This document shows positions 37,787 through 48,159 of a stretch of DNA of 64,000 nt, piece after piece. Each line of letters starts with the position of its first letter. The stretch's first letter is position 1. The stretch covers positions 1 through 64,000 of the forward strand of contig MKJV01000076.1 of assembly GCA_001942185.1 (NCBI GenBank). The letters run 5' to 3'. The notes beneath the pieces were generated by a model, which was not told the DNA's origin, made no database searches, and was given only the letters and a program-made list of their open reading frames with translations. The stretch comes from Pseudonocardia sp. CNS-004. GTDB taxonomy: Bacteria; Actinomycetota; Actinomycetes; Mycobacteriales; Pseudonocardiaceae. The position numbers and the translations under genes are program-made.

Positions 37787-39648
37787 CGCGCCGCCTGCTC
37801 CCGCAGCGCGATCCGGTACTGCTCCAGCGGCACCAGGTCGCCGAAGAGCTGGTGGTAGGCCTCGGGTTCCTCCACCGGATTGGTGCGCTGCAGGCGGGCC
37901 TTCAGGTCAGCGACCTGCGCCTCGACCAGCGCCAGCCGCACCCCCGCGATCACACTGCCGACGTAGCGGGCCTCGTCGGTGTTGCGCTTCGGCAGCTCGA
38001 GCGGCTCCACCGCCAGCTCTCTGACCAACGACTGGGCCTCCTGCGGGCACTCCGCGAGCACCGCATCCAGCCACGCGTGGGCCGTCGCGGCCGCCACACA
38101 CCCCGCCCGCGGCCTGCACGGCGCGGTGCACCGCGGCGAACACCGGGTGGACGAACACCTGCTCGGGCAGCTCGTCGTAGCTCGGCCCGGCGACGGCCGG
38201 GATCTGCAGCGCGGCCTTGAGCGCCTCCCGCTGCAGGTGCAGCCGCGGGTCGTCCTTGGGCGGTGGCGCCACCGGCTCCCGGCGCCCGTTGCGGGAACCG
38301 CGGCCCGCGTCGGCGGGTGCCCCGGCCGCCTCCCGGACCCGCCGGACGACCATCGCGATGTCGTCCCAGCTCGTCCAGCCCGCGAGGCGGCGGGCGTACT
38401 CGTCACGCAGGTCCTCGCGCTTGATCCGCGCCACCAGCGGCACCGTGCGCTGCAGCGCGGCGACCCGGCCCTCCGCGGTGTCGAGGTTGTGGTCGCGCAG
38501 CATGCTGCGGATGGCGAACTCGAACAGCGGCTCACGGCGCGCCACCAGGTCGCGCACCGCGGTGTCGCCGCTGCTCTGCCGCAGCTCGCACGGGTCCTGC
38601 CCGTCGGGTGCGATCGCGACGAACGTCTGCGCCGCGAAGCTCTGGTCGCCCTCGAACGCCTTGAGCGCCGCCGCCTGTCCCGCCGCGTCGCCGTCGAACG
38701 TGTAGATCACCTCGCCGAGGTCGAACGAGTCGTCGCCGATGAGGCGGCGGATCACCGAGATGTGCTCGGAGCCGAACGCCGTGCCACAGGACGCGACGGC
38801 CGTGGGCACGCCCGCGAGGTGCATCGCCATCACGTCGGTGTAGCCCTCGACGACCACCACCTGGCGGCGCTTGGCGATCTCCCGCTTGGCGAGGTCGAGC
38901 CCGAACAGCACCTTCGTCTTGTGGTAGACGGGCGTGTCGGACGTGTTGAGGTACTTGGCCTCGATGCCGTCGTCGTCGAAGAGGCGGCGGGCGCCGAACC
39001 CGACGACGTCACCGCCCAGGTCCCTGATCGACCACAGCAACCGCCGGTGGAACCGGTCGATCGGCCCGCGCCTGCCCTCCTTGGACAGGCCCGCCTTCAT
39101 CAGCTCGTCGAGCGTGAACCCGGCCGCGAGCAGGTGCTTGGTGAGCAGGTCCCAGCCGGCGGGCGCGTAGCCGCAGCCGAAGTGCTGCGCCGCCGCGACG
39201 TCGAACCCGCGGGTGGTGAGGAACTGGACGGCCGAGGCGCCTCGGGGGTCTTCAGCTGCGCCGCGTAGAACTCGGCGGCCTTCTTGTTGGCCTCCAGCAG
39301 CCGGGACCGGGTGCCGCGGTCGCGCTGCACCGAGCTGCCGCCGCCCTCGTAGGTGAGCCGGTGGCCCACCCGCTCCGCGAGCCGCTCCACCGCCTCGACG
39401 AACGAGATGTGGTCCATCTTCATGAGGAACGCGATCGCGTCGCCGCCCTCGCCGCACCCGAAGCAGTGGAACGTGCCGTGGCTGGGCCGGACGTTGAACG
39501 ACGGGGTCTTCTCGTCGTGGAACGGGCACAGGCCCTTCAACGAACCGGCCCCCGCCCGGCGCAGGGCCACGTACTCGCCGATCACCTCGTCGACGCGGAC
39601 GCGGTCGCGGACCTCGGCAATATCGCTGTCCCTGATCCGGCCCGCCAC
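37783..39648 (-). CDS. dnaG: DNA primase (two frameshifts)
   Basis: Synthesises RNA primers at the replication fork. The zinc-binding domain shows LCPFHDEKTPSFNV and FHCFGCGEGGDAIAF (CHCC type). The TOPRIM core includes VVVVEGYTDVMAMHLAG and YTFDGDAAGQAAALKAF, the metal-binding acidic residues; the C-terminal helicase-binding domain ends VPLEQYRIALREQAAR. Frameshifts near 39235 and 38095 interrupt it. As primase is essential, these are almost certainly sequence errors. Start is the GTG of VAGRIRDSDIAEVRDRV. dnaG near dgt is conserved in actinobacteria. Confidence 0.93.
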
Positions 39649-39708
39649 GGTGGGAAGTCTAGGCCTGCCCGCCGACGGCCCCGGCGCGCCTACTGAGATC
39701 ATCTTCTC

Positions 39709-40425
39709 GTGGATCACCTTCTCGTGGGGAGCAGGAGGTGGTCCGGATTCGTCGGTAGCGTCATCGTCGCTCTCGTGGTGGCGGGCTGTGCCGGCGTCCC
39801 GGTGTGGATCGACCCGGTTCCGCTCCCGACCGGCGACGCCGCGACGGTGCTCGCCGCGCTCCCGGTCAAGGGGCGCGCCCCGCGCACCGGGTACGACCGT
39901 GACGAGTTCGGCCAGAGCTGGCGCGACATCGACCGCAACGGCTGCGACCAGCGCAACGACGTGCTGGCCCGCGATCTCGACGACGTCGAGTACCGGGCGG
40001 GAACGCAGTCGTGCGTGGTGCAGACCGGGCGGCTCGCCGATCCGTACTCCGGGCGGACCGTGGCGTTCCGGCGGGGCAAGGACACCAGCGCCGACGTGCA
40101 GATCGACCACGTCGTGGCCCTGTCCAACGCCTGGCAGACCGGCGCCCAGCAGCTCGACGAGGACACCCGGGAGCAATTCGCCAACGACCCGCTGAACCTG
40201 ATGGCCACCGACGGGGCGGTCAACCAGGGCAAGGGCGACGGCGACGCGGCCACCTGGCTGCCCCCGTCGCGGAACTTCCGCTGCCCCTACGTGGCCCGGC
40301 AGGTGGCGGTGAAGGCCAAGTACCGGCTGTGGGTCACGTTCGCCGAACGGGACGCGATCCAGCGCGTGCTGGGCGCCTGCCCCGGGCAGGAGCTGCCACC
40401 CGACTCAGGAGTCGCCGCCTCGTAG
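39709..40425 (+). CDS. secreted HNH nuclease, DUF1524 family
   Basis: A 238-residue protein with an N-terminal signal whose VVAGCAG is a lipobox, so exported and perhaps lipid-anchored. GYDRDEFGQSWRDIDRNGC and DVQIDHVVALSNAWQTG carry the DUF1524 core with the catalytic histidine in DHVVAL; NDPLNLMATDGAVNQGKGD and RNFRCPYVARQVAVKAKY complete it. Extracellular nucleases of this kind are common in actinobacteria. It is divergent from dnaG. Confidence 0.85.
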   Translation: MDHLLVGSRRWSGFVGSVIVALVVAGCAGVPVWIDPVPLPTGDAATVLAALPVKGRAPRTGYDRDEFGQSWRDIDRNGCDQRNDVLARDLDDVEYRAGTQSCVVQTGRLADPYSGRTVAFRRGKDTSADVQIDHVVALSNAWQTGAQQLDEDTREQFANDPLNLMATDGAVNQGKGDGDAATWLPPSRNFRCPYVARQVAVKAKYRLWVTFAERDAIQRVLGACPGQELPPDSGVAAS

Positions 40426-40554
40426 GTGGGCCGCCTGCTCGCGCTCCCGCTGCAGGTCGCCGTCGAGCATCAGCGGCACCGCGGCCATCACCAGCATCAG
40501 GGCGAGCCCGCCGCCCGCGGCCAGCACGGTGAGCACGTCTGCGAAGTTCGTCAT
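40405..40554 (-). CDS. small single-span membrane protein, 49 residues
   Basis: An ORF of 49 codons starting MTNFADVLTVLAAGGGLAL, with one membrane helix (ALMLVMAAVPLML) and a charged C-terminal tail (DGDLQREREQAAHLRG). It overlaps the end of the DUF1524 gene by 21 bases on the opposite strand. The topology is that of a real small membrane protein; no clear ribosome site is seen. Function unknown. Confidence 0.45.
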   Translation of the reverse strand: MTNFADVLTVLAAGGGLALMLVMAAVPLMLDGDLQREREQAAHLRGGDS

Positions 40555-40641
40555 GCCCCCACGGTCCGCCTCGGACCCGGAGAGCCACCTCAGCCGGATG
40601 TACGGGTTTCTCCCGGCTGCTCAACCGTTCGGCCGAGGAGG

Positions 40642-41388
40642 TCAGGCGTTGTAGCCGCCGTGGGCGTCCAGCACCGCGCCGGTGACGTACGAGGCGGCAG
40701 GGCTCGCCAGGAAGGCGATCGCGGCGGCGATCTCGCGGGGATCGGCCACGCGCTGCAGCGACAGCGTGCCGAGCACCGCCTCGAGGACCTCGGGCTCGGT
40801 GTCCATCCCGCCCTCCATCACTCCCGCCTGCACCACGTTGGCCGTGATGCCCCGGGGCCCGAGGTCGCGGGCGGCACCCAGGGTGTACCGCTCGATCCCG
40901 GCCTTGGACGCCGCGTAGTCGGCGACGCCGGGAATGCCGACCCGGCTGGCGAATCCCGTGCTCACCGTGATGATGCGGCCGTTCGCGCGCAGCACCCGGG
41001 AGGCGGCCCGGATGATCGCGATCACGCCCAGGTAGTTCGTGGCGTGCATGCGGTCCAGCGCGGCGGTGTCGGCGTCCGGGTCGTCCACCGTGCCCGGCAC
41101 GCTGATCGCCGCGTTGTTGACGAGGATGTCCAGGCCGCCGAAGTGCGCGACCACCTCGTCGATCAGTGCCGGCGCCCCGCTCGGGTCCGCCTGGTCGGAC
41201 CGGAAGGCCGCGACCTTCCCGCCCGTGCCGCGCACCTCGTCGACGATGGCGTGTGCCTGCTTCTCCGAGCTGACGTACGTGAACCCGACGTCGGCACCCT
41301 GCTCGGCCAGGAGCCGGACGGTGGCGGCTCCCAGCCCGCGGGATCCTCCGGTGACCAGGGCGACCTTTCCTGTGAGCGGTTCGCTCAT
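40642..41388 (-). CDS. SDR-family oxidoreductase (3-oxoacyl-ACP reductase-like)
   Basis: A classical SDR of about 248 residues. KVALVTGGSRGLGAATVRLL is the cofactor site, LDILVNNAAISVPG the structural motif, ITVSTGFASRVGIPGVADYAASKAG the catalytic Ser-Tyr-Lys. It ends VTGAVLDAHGGYNA as usual. ATG at 41388 is preferred over an upstream one inside the operator array. Divergent from an Rrf2 regulator, which probably controls it. Substrate unknown. Confidence 0.87.
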   Translation of the reverse strand: MSEPLTGKVALVTGGSRGLGAATVRLLAEQGADVGFTYVSSEKQAHAIVDEVRGTGGKVAAFRSDQADPSGAPALIDEVVAHFGGLDILVNNAAISVPGTVDDPDADTAALDRMHATNYLGVIAIIRAASRVLRANGRIITVSTGFASRVGIPGVADYAASKAGIERYTLGAARDLGPRGITANVVQAGVMEGGMDTEPEVLEAVLGTLSLQRVADPREIAAAIAFLASPAASYVTGAVLDAHGGYNA

Positions 41389-41418
41389 TCTTCCCACCTC
41401 GCTGTCCGATCGTGCAGT

Positions 41419-41497
41419 AGTCGTAACGTTAGTTGTTACGACTGTCAGTCGCAACTATTGTTGTTACGACAAGGTCGTCGTAACATGACGTGTTACG
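41419..41497. promoter_or_regulatory. operator array between SDR and Rrf2 genes
   Basis: Three inverted repeats of one motif: AGTCGTAAC/GTTACGACT (41419-41443, perfect, 7-base spacer), GTTACGAC/GTCGTAAC (41463-41484, perfect, 6-base spacer) and CGTAAC/GTTACG (41479-41497). The array fills the gap between the divergent genes and ends 15 bases before the Rrf2 start. Confidence 0.7.
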
Positions 41498-41512
41498 GCC
41501 GAAGGAGGGTTC

Positions 41513-41947
41513 GTGAGCGCCAACAGCAGGTTGACCATCGCCGCTCACGCGCTGGCCTGGATCGGCCTCTACCAGCGCGAGGGCCATGAGGTGGCCACCT
41601 CCGAGCAGATCGCGACCAGCGCGAACACCAACCCCGTGGTGATCAGGCGTCTGCTCGGCGAGCTGCGCAAGGCGGGTCTCGTGGAGTCCCGGCGTGGCGT
41701 GGGCGCCGGCTGGTCGCTGGCGCGCGAACTGGAGTCGATCACGCTGCTCGACGTGTACGACGCGGTGGAGCCCGGTCCGCTGTTCGCGCTGCACCGCGCC
41801 ACGCCGAACCAGGGGTGCGTGGTGGGCCACGGCATCCGGCCGGCGATGCAGGGCGTCTACGGGGGCATCGAGGAGACGCTGAGAGCCGAGCTGGCCCGCG
41901 TCACGATGGAGGACGTGCTCCGGGATGTCCTCGCGGTACCGCGCTAG
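41513..41947 (+). CDS. Rrf2-family transcriptional regulator
   Basis: A 144-residue protein. The winged helix reads LTIAAHALAWIGLYQ then TSEQIATSANTNPVVIRRLL, the usual Rrf2 pattern, with a wing VESRRGVGAGWSLA. A single cysteine (NQGCVVGHGI) remains in the C-terminal part, so no Fe-S cluster of the three-cysteine IscR type is expected. It starts at GTG 41513 with a GGAGG upstream. Probably represses the divergent SDR through the operator array. Confidence 0.87.
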   Translation: MSANSRLTIAAHALAWIGLYQREGHEVATSEQIATSANTNPVVIRRLLGELRKAGLVESRRGVGAGWSLARELESITLLDVYDAVEPGPLFALHRATPNQGCVVGHGIRPAMQGVYGGIEETLRAELARVTMEDVLRDVLAVPR

Positions 41948-42009
41948 CCGTTCAGGGCGCTCGCGTGCCGGGCTCGGCACTTCGGTCGTGTTGACGTAGC
42001 GTCGCAGGC

Positions 42010-42897
42010 GTGCTGACGGATGAGCATGTGTTCGAGGAGCATCGGGCACACCTCGTCCGGGTCGGGTACCGGATCACCGGCAGCGTCGCCGACGCGGAGG
42101 ACGCCGTCCAGGAGGCGTGGCTGCGCCTCGCCGGACTGGACGCCGGGGCCCGCGACGAGATCCGCGACGAACGGGCGTGGCTCACCACCGTGGTCGGGCG
42201 GCTGTGCCTCGACCGGCTGCGCTCCGCCGCCGCCCGCCGCGAGCGGTACGTCGGCCCGTGGCTGCCCGAGCCGCTGGTCACCACCGGGGAACCCGACGAG
42301 CCGCTCGCCGCCGTGGTGCGCGACGAGGGGGTGCGGATGGCGGCGATGGTGGTGCTGGAACGCCTGACTCCGCCGCAGCGCGTGGCGTTCGTGCTGCACG
42401 AGGCGCTCGCCCTGCCGTACGCGCAGATCGCCGAGGTGCTGGGCTGCCCGGAGGCCACGGCCCGCCAGCACGCGGCGCGGGCCCGCAAGATCGTGGCCGA
42501 CGCCGACGCGCCGCCGCGGGCGTCCAACGCCGAGCAGGAGTCCCTCCTCGCCCGGTTCGTCGACGCGATCGCGCGGGCCGACGGCGCCGCGCTCGTGGAG
42601 CTCCTGCACCCGGACGCGGTCTGGGTCACCGACTCGGGCGGCCGGGCCAAGGCCGCGCGCCGCACGATCGTCGGCGCGGAGAAGGTGGCCCGGCTGCTGC
42701 TCGGGCTGCTCACGCAGTACGGCGAGGACCTGCTGGGCGGTACATCCGCCGTGCAGGTCAACGGCGAGCCCGGCATCCGCACGCCGGGCAACGCCGCGAC
42801 ACCGGCCGGGGTCGGCGTCCTCGCCGTCCGCGACGGCCGGATCGCCGCCGTCTACCAGGTGGTCAACCCCGAGAAGCTGACTCGGCTGCCGGGCTGA
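42010..42897 (+). CDS. ECF sigma factor, SigJ/ECF41 type
   Basis: A 295-residue RNA polymerase sigma factor. Region 2 is [21 protein letters not shown], region 4 is [20 protein letters not shown] with [21 protein letters not shown] SnoaL-like C-terminal extension ([40 protein letters not shown]) is the mark of ECF41/SigJ, where it regulates the sigma core without a separate anti-sigma factor. ECF41 genes typically sit beside a carboxymuconolactone-decarboxylase-type gene; one follows here, convergent and overlapping by 35 bases. Confidence 0.9.
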   Translation: MLTDEHVFEEHRAHLVRVGYRITGSVADAEDAVQEAWLRLAGLDAGARDEIRDERAWLTTVVGRLCLDRLRSAAARRERYVGPWLPEPLVTTGEPDEPLAAVVRDEGVRMAAMVVLERLTPPQRVAFVLHEALALPYAQIAEVLGCPEATARQHAARARKIVADADAPPRASNAEQESLLARFVDAIARADGAALVELLHPDAVWVTDSGGRAKAARRTIVGAEKVARLLLGLLTQYGEDLLGGTSAVQVNGEPGIRTPGNAATPAGVGVLAVRDGRIAAVYQVVNPEKLTRLPG

Positions 42898-43450
42898 GCC
42901 GAACCCGGCAGGCCACGTCGAACCCCTGGTCGGTGATGCCGAGGGCGTGGTTGGAGCGGCCGCGCATGTTCTCCAGCGCGATGGCGTGGGTGAGCTCCAG
43001 CACCCCGGCCCGCCCCAGCTCGGCCTCCAGCTCGGCGACCTGCGCGTCCGTCACCGTCATCGGCTGGGCGGTCATCGCGTCGGCGTAGGCGATCGCGAGC
43101 CGCTCGGCCCGGTCGTAGAGCGGGCTCGTGGCGTACTCGTCGATGTGCTGCAGCCGCTCGATGTCCAGCCCGTCGAGGCGCTGGAGCACGGTGCCGAAGT
43201 CGACGCACCACGAGCAGCCCACCACCGTGGCCGTCCGGTAGACGGCCAGCTCGCGCACTCGCGTCGGCAGCTCCCGGGGTGCCCACTCCTGGATGCCCTC
43301 CGCCACGAGCGATGCCCAGAACAGCCGCTGGTGGTGCCGGATCACCGCGAACGGCTCCGGCACGGCGCCGAACCGCCTGCGCGCGTACCGGTACACGAGC
43401 CGGCCGAAGAACCCGGCCTCCGACTCGGGAACCGCGGGGATGCGTGGCAT
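42863..43450 (-). CDS. carboxymuconolactone decarboxylase/AhpD-family protein
   Basis: A 195-residue helical protein. The redox pair is in [13 protein letters not shown] (CxxC) with the histidine in HIDEYATSP, the AhpD-like arrangement. [13 protein letters not shown] precedes it. It is the typical partner and target of ECF41 sigma factors; the actual reaction is unknown, perhaps hydroperoxide or quinone reduction. Its 3' end overlaps that of the sigma factor gene. Confidence 0.87.
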   Translation of the reverse strand: MPRIPAVPESEAGFFGRLVYRYARRRFGAVPEPFAVIRHHQRLFWASLVAEGIQEWAPRELPTRVRELAVYRTATVVGCSWCVDFGTVLQRLDGLDIERLQHIDEYATSPLYDRAERLAIAYADAMTAQPMTVTDAQVAELEAELGRAGVLELTHAIALENMRGRSNHALGITDQGFDVACRVRLSPAAESASRG

Positions 43451-43527
43451 GTCGTCCTCCTCGATGTGGTGTCGTCAGGTGGACGAGACGGCTCGCGGGT
43501 TCGTGACAGCGCTTCGTGCGGCCCCGG

Positions 43528-44789
43528 TCACCCGGTGACGGTGCGGTGGCGGGCGATGGCCTGCTGGTCGGTGAGGATGGCGACCTGGTCGAGCACCACC
43601 CGGATCCGCCCGGCGGCGTCGGCCGCGGCCGCCCACTCGTCGGCGAACGCCGGGTCGAGCGAGCCGGGAGCGCCGTCACGCAGGGCGGTGGCGAGCCCGA
43701 CGAGCAGGTCGCGCTGGCGCGCCTGCATGGCGAGCTTCCCGGGTCACTCATCACGTACCGCAGCGCCACCGCCTTGAGCAGGGCCACCTCCGCGGCCGCC
43801 GCGGCCGGAACCACCAGGTCGGCGCCGTAACGCCGCAGCGGGACGTCCCCGTGCACCGCCCGCGTGGCCTCCACCGCGGCGTGCACGAACCGCCCGACGA
43901 GCTCGCTCGTGAGCCGTTTGAGCGCCACGTGGTCGGCTGTGGACGCGGTCACGGCCGAGAACCCCCGCGCGGCGGCGACAACCGGCAACGTGAGCAGCGC
44001 GTCGGCGGCGCGGGCGAGCGCGACCGCCTCGCCCCCGAAATGCCGCACCGCCAGGTCCACGAGCGCGGCGCGCTCCCCCGGCGCGCCCAGCGCCGCGAGG
44101 TCGATGCGGCCGGCGAGGATGCCGTCCTCGACGTCGTGCACGGAGTAGGCGACGTCGTCGGACCAGTCCATGATCTGCGCCTCGAGGCAGCGCCGCTGCG
44201 GCGGGGCGCCCTCGCGCACCCAGGCGAACACCTCGGCGTCCTCCGGGTACGCGCTGTACTTGCGGTCGCCGGGGCGGCGCACCCACGGGTACTTGCAGGA
44301 CGCGTCGAGCGAGGCCCTGGTGAGGTTGAGGCCCACCCCGTCGATCTTGGGTTCCAGCCGGGTGAGGATCCGCAGCGTCTGCGCATTGCCCTCGAAGCCC
44401 AGGCCCGAGAAACCGCCCCGGAGCCCGCACGAGCTGGCGAACTCGTCGAGCGCGCGTTCCCCGTTGTGCCCGAACGGCGGGTGGCCGATGTCGTGGGCGA
44501 GCCCGGCCGTGTCGACGACATCCGGGTCGCAGCCCAGCTCCTCGGCGATCCCCCGCCCGATCTGCGCGACCTCCAGGGAGTGGGTGAGCCGCGTGCGCGG
44601 CACACCGGTGACCTCGGCCCCCTCCCCTGGCCCGACGACCTGGGTCTTGCCGGCGAGGCGGCGCAGGGCGGCCGAGTGCAGCACCCGGGCGCGGTCGCGC
44701 GCGAACGGGCTGCGCCGCTCCTCACCCGTGCCCTTGGGTGGCTCCGGCGACGGGCGGGCTCGATCGTGCGCGGAGTACTCGGCGGTCAC
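43528..44789 (-). CDS. dgt: dGTP triphosphohydrolase-like HD protein (one frameshift)
   Basis: HD-domain enzyme that hydrolyses dNTPs to nucleoside and tripolyphosphate. [17 protein letters not shown] starts it; [38 protein letters not shown] and [16 protein letters not shown] provide the H...HD...D metal site. A frameshift near 43738 leads to the final [15 protein letters not shown] segment. It starts at a GTG overlapping the YdcF stop. dgt near dnaG is a conserved actinobacterial arrangement. Confidence 0.9.
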
Positions 44790-45527
44790 CCGAGCCCCGT
44801 GGACTCGGTGTCCACGGAGGCGTGGGTGAGCAAGTAGTAGAGGAGGGCCCCGGTCTCGCGGACGATGTAGCGCAGCTGCGTCTCGCGCGTCTGCACGACC
44901 GGCCCGCTGCGGGTGGGCGAGGTCCAGGCGTCCAGCCCCTGTCCCGGGCATGGTGCGGGCGCGCAACGAGTGCCACGGGTCGCTCACGACCAGCGCGCTC
45001 ATCCAGCCGTCCTGCTCGGCGCGCGCGGCAACGGCCTGGAGGCTGCCGAGCGTGTCGGCCCCCTCGGCGACCGCGATCACGGCGTCGGCGGGCACCCCGC
45101 GTTCGATCAGGTACCGGCGCCCGGCCTCGGCCTCGGTGTGCGCGTCGCCGGCGCGGTTGCCGCCGGTGGTGACGATCCGCGGGGCCAGCCCTTCCTCGTA
45201 CAGCGCCTCCGCGTGCCGCAGCCGCCAGGCGAAGATCGTGCTCGGCTCGCCGTCGTACTGCGCGGCCCCCAGCACGATCACGGCGTCGACCGGCTGCCGG
45301 TCGTCGATCCGCGCCACTTGCCACACCCGGAACGCGGTGCCCCCGACGACCAGGGCGGCCACCAGCAGCCCGCCCACGACCAGCCGGAACACCCAGCTGC
45401 GGCGCCGCGGCGGGGGCAGGTTCGGCATCGGCAGGGTGGGCGCCTCCGCGCCGACCAGATCGGTGACGCGACGGGCCCCGCGAGGGGCGGGCACGGTGGC
45501 CTGCGTGACGTCGTGGCGGGCGGTCAT
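44786..45527 (-). CDS. YdcF/SanA/ElyC-family (DUF218) membrane protein (one frameshift)
   Basis: One membrane helix ([17 protein letters not shown]) then a DUF218 domain outside: [69 protein letters not shown]. After a frameshift near 44945 the end is [20 protein letters not shown]. Family members act in envelope integrity or vancomycin tolerance; precise reaction unknown. It overlaps dgt and xdhC at its two ends. Confidence 0.83.
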
Positions 45528-46593
45528 CAGCCGATCCGGCCGTCGGTGGCGGCGAGCGCGGCGCCCGCCCGCCCGGACCGGGCCGCCACCACCTGCGCGA
45601 CGATCGACACCGCCGTCTCGGCGGGGGTGCGCGCGCCCAGGTCGAGCCCGACCGGCCCGTGCAGCCGCGCCAGCTCGGCCTCGGTGAGCCCCGCGGCGAC
45701 CAGCCGCTCGCGACGCGCGGCCTGGGTGCGGCGCGAACCCAGCGCCCCGATGAAGCCCCGGCCCCGGCGCAACGCGTCGACCAGCACGACGTCGAACGCG
45801 GGAGCGTGGTCGAGCAGCACGAGGACGTCGGCGTCGGTGAACGCGGCGACGGCGGTGTGGACGGCGTCGAGACCGGTCTCGGCGCGCGCCCCCCAGCCGA
45901 GCAGCCCGGCCTGGGCCACCAACGCCTCACCGATGCGCCCGAGCAGCCCGGCCTGGGCCACCAACGCCTCACCGACCGGGCGCCCGCGCCAGCGACCAGC
46001 ACCGAGGGCACCGGCACCCAGATGTCGACCAGCAGCTCGTCGCTGCCCGCCGCCACCCGCTCGGTGGCGGTGGCGCCGCGGCGCAGCAGGCCGCGGGCCG
46101 CCGCGGCGGCCTCGGCGTCGAGCTCCGCGCTGCCCAGCGAGCCGTGCACGGCCGCCAGCTCCGGGCCGGTGAGCACGACGGCCCCCGAGCCCCGCACCGT
46201 GGACACCAGCGCGGCGGGTACCCCGCGTTCGAGGGCCTCGCCCAGCGCGGCTGCCTGCGGAGCGGGCAGCGGATGGCCCAGGAGCGTGGCCCCGCCTGCG
46301 CAGGCGAGCCCGGCGTCGAGAGCCGCGGCCTCCGCCACGTGGGCCTCCCGGGTGTGTGCCCCGGACACGGCCGCCGCCGCCAGCGGGACGACCGAGTCGT
46401 CGAGGGCGCCCCGGTAGAGCAACCCGGCCACCGACCCGCCCGCCGTGCCCGCGACGAGCTGACCGCTCTCGACCGTGCCGAAACCGTGGCGCGCGAGCAC
46501 CCGCACCACGCCGACACCGTCGGGCGCCCATCGCCGCAGAGCCGCACCGAGATCCCGCAGCTGCGATCCCGCCGCCGCACCCGCTTCCGTCAC
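45527..46593 (-). CDS. xdhC: XdhC/CoxI-family molybdoenzyme accessory protein (frameshift and internal duplication)
   Basis: XdhC proteins bind molybdenum cofactor and insert it into xanthine dehydrogenase-type enzymes. The N-terminal domain has [19 protein letters not shown] and [17 protein letters not shown]; the C-terminal Rossmann part reads [37 protein letters not shown] and [16 protein letters not shown]. Near 45985 a frameshift coincides with a 42-bp tandem duplication that doubles a [12 protein letters not shown] segment of the nucleotide-binding loop. It may support a xanthine-dehydrogenase-type molybdoenzyme located elsewhere. Confidence 0.83.
45897..45975. repeat. 42-bp tandem duplication inside xdhC
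   Basis: Two identical 37-bp segments (45897-45933 and 45939-45975) repeat with a 42-bp period, adding 14 codons in frame. Related proteins have this segment once as I recall the family. Confidence 0.8.
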
Positions 46594-46801
46594 GACGCCA
46601 AGCGTAGCGATCGGCGCCGACGGAACCGCGGCGTGAACGCGCCGATCGTGTGACGCGATCGGCAGGCGGTCACGGAACTTCGCGGTGATCTCCGTCGTTG
46701 AAGCCGACGAACCGCACTCACCCCACACCAGGAATCATGGATCCCGCAGACAGTACCGGCGCCGCCCTCGCAGGGCGGCATCCTCAACGGGCCGGTCGCC
46801 C

Positions 46802-48159
46802 GTGACCATCCTCTCCATCCTCCTCGGTGTGCTGGCCGTCGCCGCCCTCACCGCGCTCACCGGCTACTTCGTGGCCCAGGAGTTCGGCTACATGGCCGTG
46901 GACCGCTCCAGGCTGCAGGCACGCGCCTCCGCGGGTGACGCAGGCGCCCGGCGCGCACTCGGCATCACCCGCCGCACCTCGTTCATGCTGTCGGGCGCCA
47001 GCTGGGCATCACCGTCACCGGGCTGCTCGCCGGTTACGTCGCCGAGCCGATGATCGGCGACGGCGTGGCCGAGCTGCTCGGCACCACCGGCGTGCCGGCC
47101 GGTGTCGGGGTCGCCGTCGGCGCCGTCGTCGCGCTGGTCGTGGTCACGGTCGTGCAGATGGTGTTCGGCGAGCTGTTCCCGAAGAACCTCGCGATCGCCC
47201 GGCCCGAACCCGTCGCCAGGGCGCTCGCGCTGTCCACGTCGATCTACCTCGCCGCCTTCGGCTGGCTGATCCGGCTCTTCGACGCCGCGTCCAACGTGCT
47301 GCTCAAGGCGTTGCGGATCGAACCCGTGCACGACGTCGAGCACTCGGCCACGTCGCGCGACCTCGAGGCGATCATCGACGAGTCCCGCGACAGCGGCGAC
47401 CTCGACGACGACCTGTCCACCCTGCTCGACCGCGTGCTCGACTTCACCGACCGCACCGCGCGCGCCGCGATGATCCCGCGGCCGCGGGTCAGCTCGGTAC
47501 GAGCGGACGCCATGATCTCCGAGCTCGTCGAGGTGATGGCGTCGGGCCACTCGCGCTTCCCCGTCATCGGGGAGAACCCCGACGACGTGGTCGGCGTGAT
47601 CTGCCTGCGCGACGTGCTGGCCCTGGAAGGCCGGGCCGACCTGGCCGGCCTGCGCGTCATCGACGTGGCCCGGCCCCCGGTGCTCGTGCCGGCGTCGCTG
47701 CCGCTGCCCACCGTGCTCGACCGGCTGCGGGCAGCCGACGACGAGTTCGCGGTGGTCGTCGACGAGTACGGCGGCCTCGCGGGCGTCGTCACCGTCGAGG
47801 ACATCGCCGAGGAGCTCGTCGGCGAGATCACAGACGAGCACGACCCGGCGGGCTCCGACGGCCTCGCCGAGGGCGACGGCGAGTGGACCGTGCCCGGCAC
47901 CCTCTCCGTCGACGAGGTGGAGCGGCTGCTCGACGCCGACCTGCCGGACGGCGGCTACCAGACGATCGGCGGCCTGGTGATCCACCAGCTCCAGCGGCTC
48001 CCCGAACCGGGCGACACCGTCCGGCTCACGCTCGACAACCCGTCGCTGTCGGTGGAGGGTGAGCCGCCGCGCACGCTGGCGATCACCGTGCTCGCCGTCG
48101 AGCGGCACGTACCGTCCTCGGTACGGCTGGCGTGGGCCGGTGCGGAGGTGCCCGCATGA
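46802..48159 (+). CDS. CNNM/CorC (hemolysin C) family membrane protein, first of pair (one frameshift)
   Basis: DUF21 membrane domain with helices ILSILLGVLAVAALTAL and VAVGAVVALVVVTVVQMVF, followed by GELFPKNLAIARPEPVARAL, a pair of CBS domains (MIPRPRVSSVRADAM, SRFPVIGENPDDVVGVI, VVVDEYGGLAGVVTVEDI) and a CorC-type C-terminal domain (TVPGTLSVDEVERLL). A frameshift near 47005 falls in ASWAS/QLGIT. Homologues are implicated in magnesium or other cation export. Co-translated with the next gene (ATGA). Confidence 0.87.

Noticed and set aside
45897..45975. Start of a CRISPR array
   Set aside because: Only two units, in frame within xdhC, with a 5-base gap; no spacer-like segments. No CRISPR array was seen anywhere in the window.
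46608..46653. Palindrome CGATCGGCGC/GCGCCGATCG before xdhC
   Set aside because: Short arms with a wide loop and only partial resemblance to the repeat family; not distinguishable from chance in GC-rich DNA.
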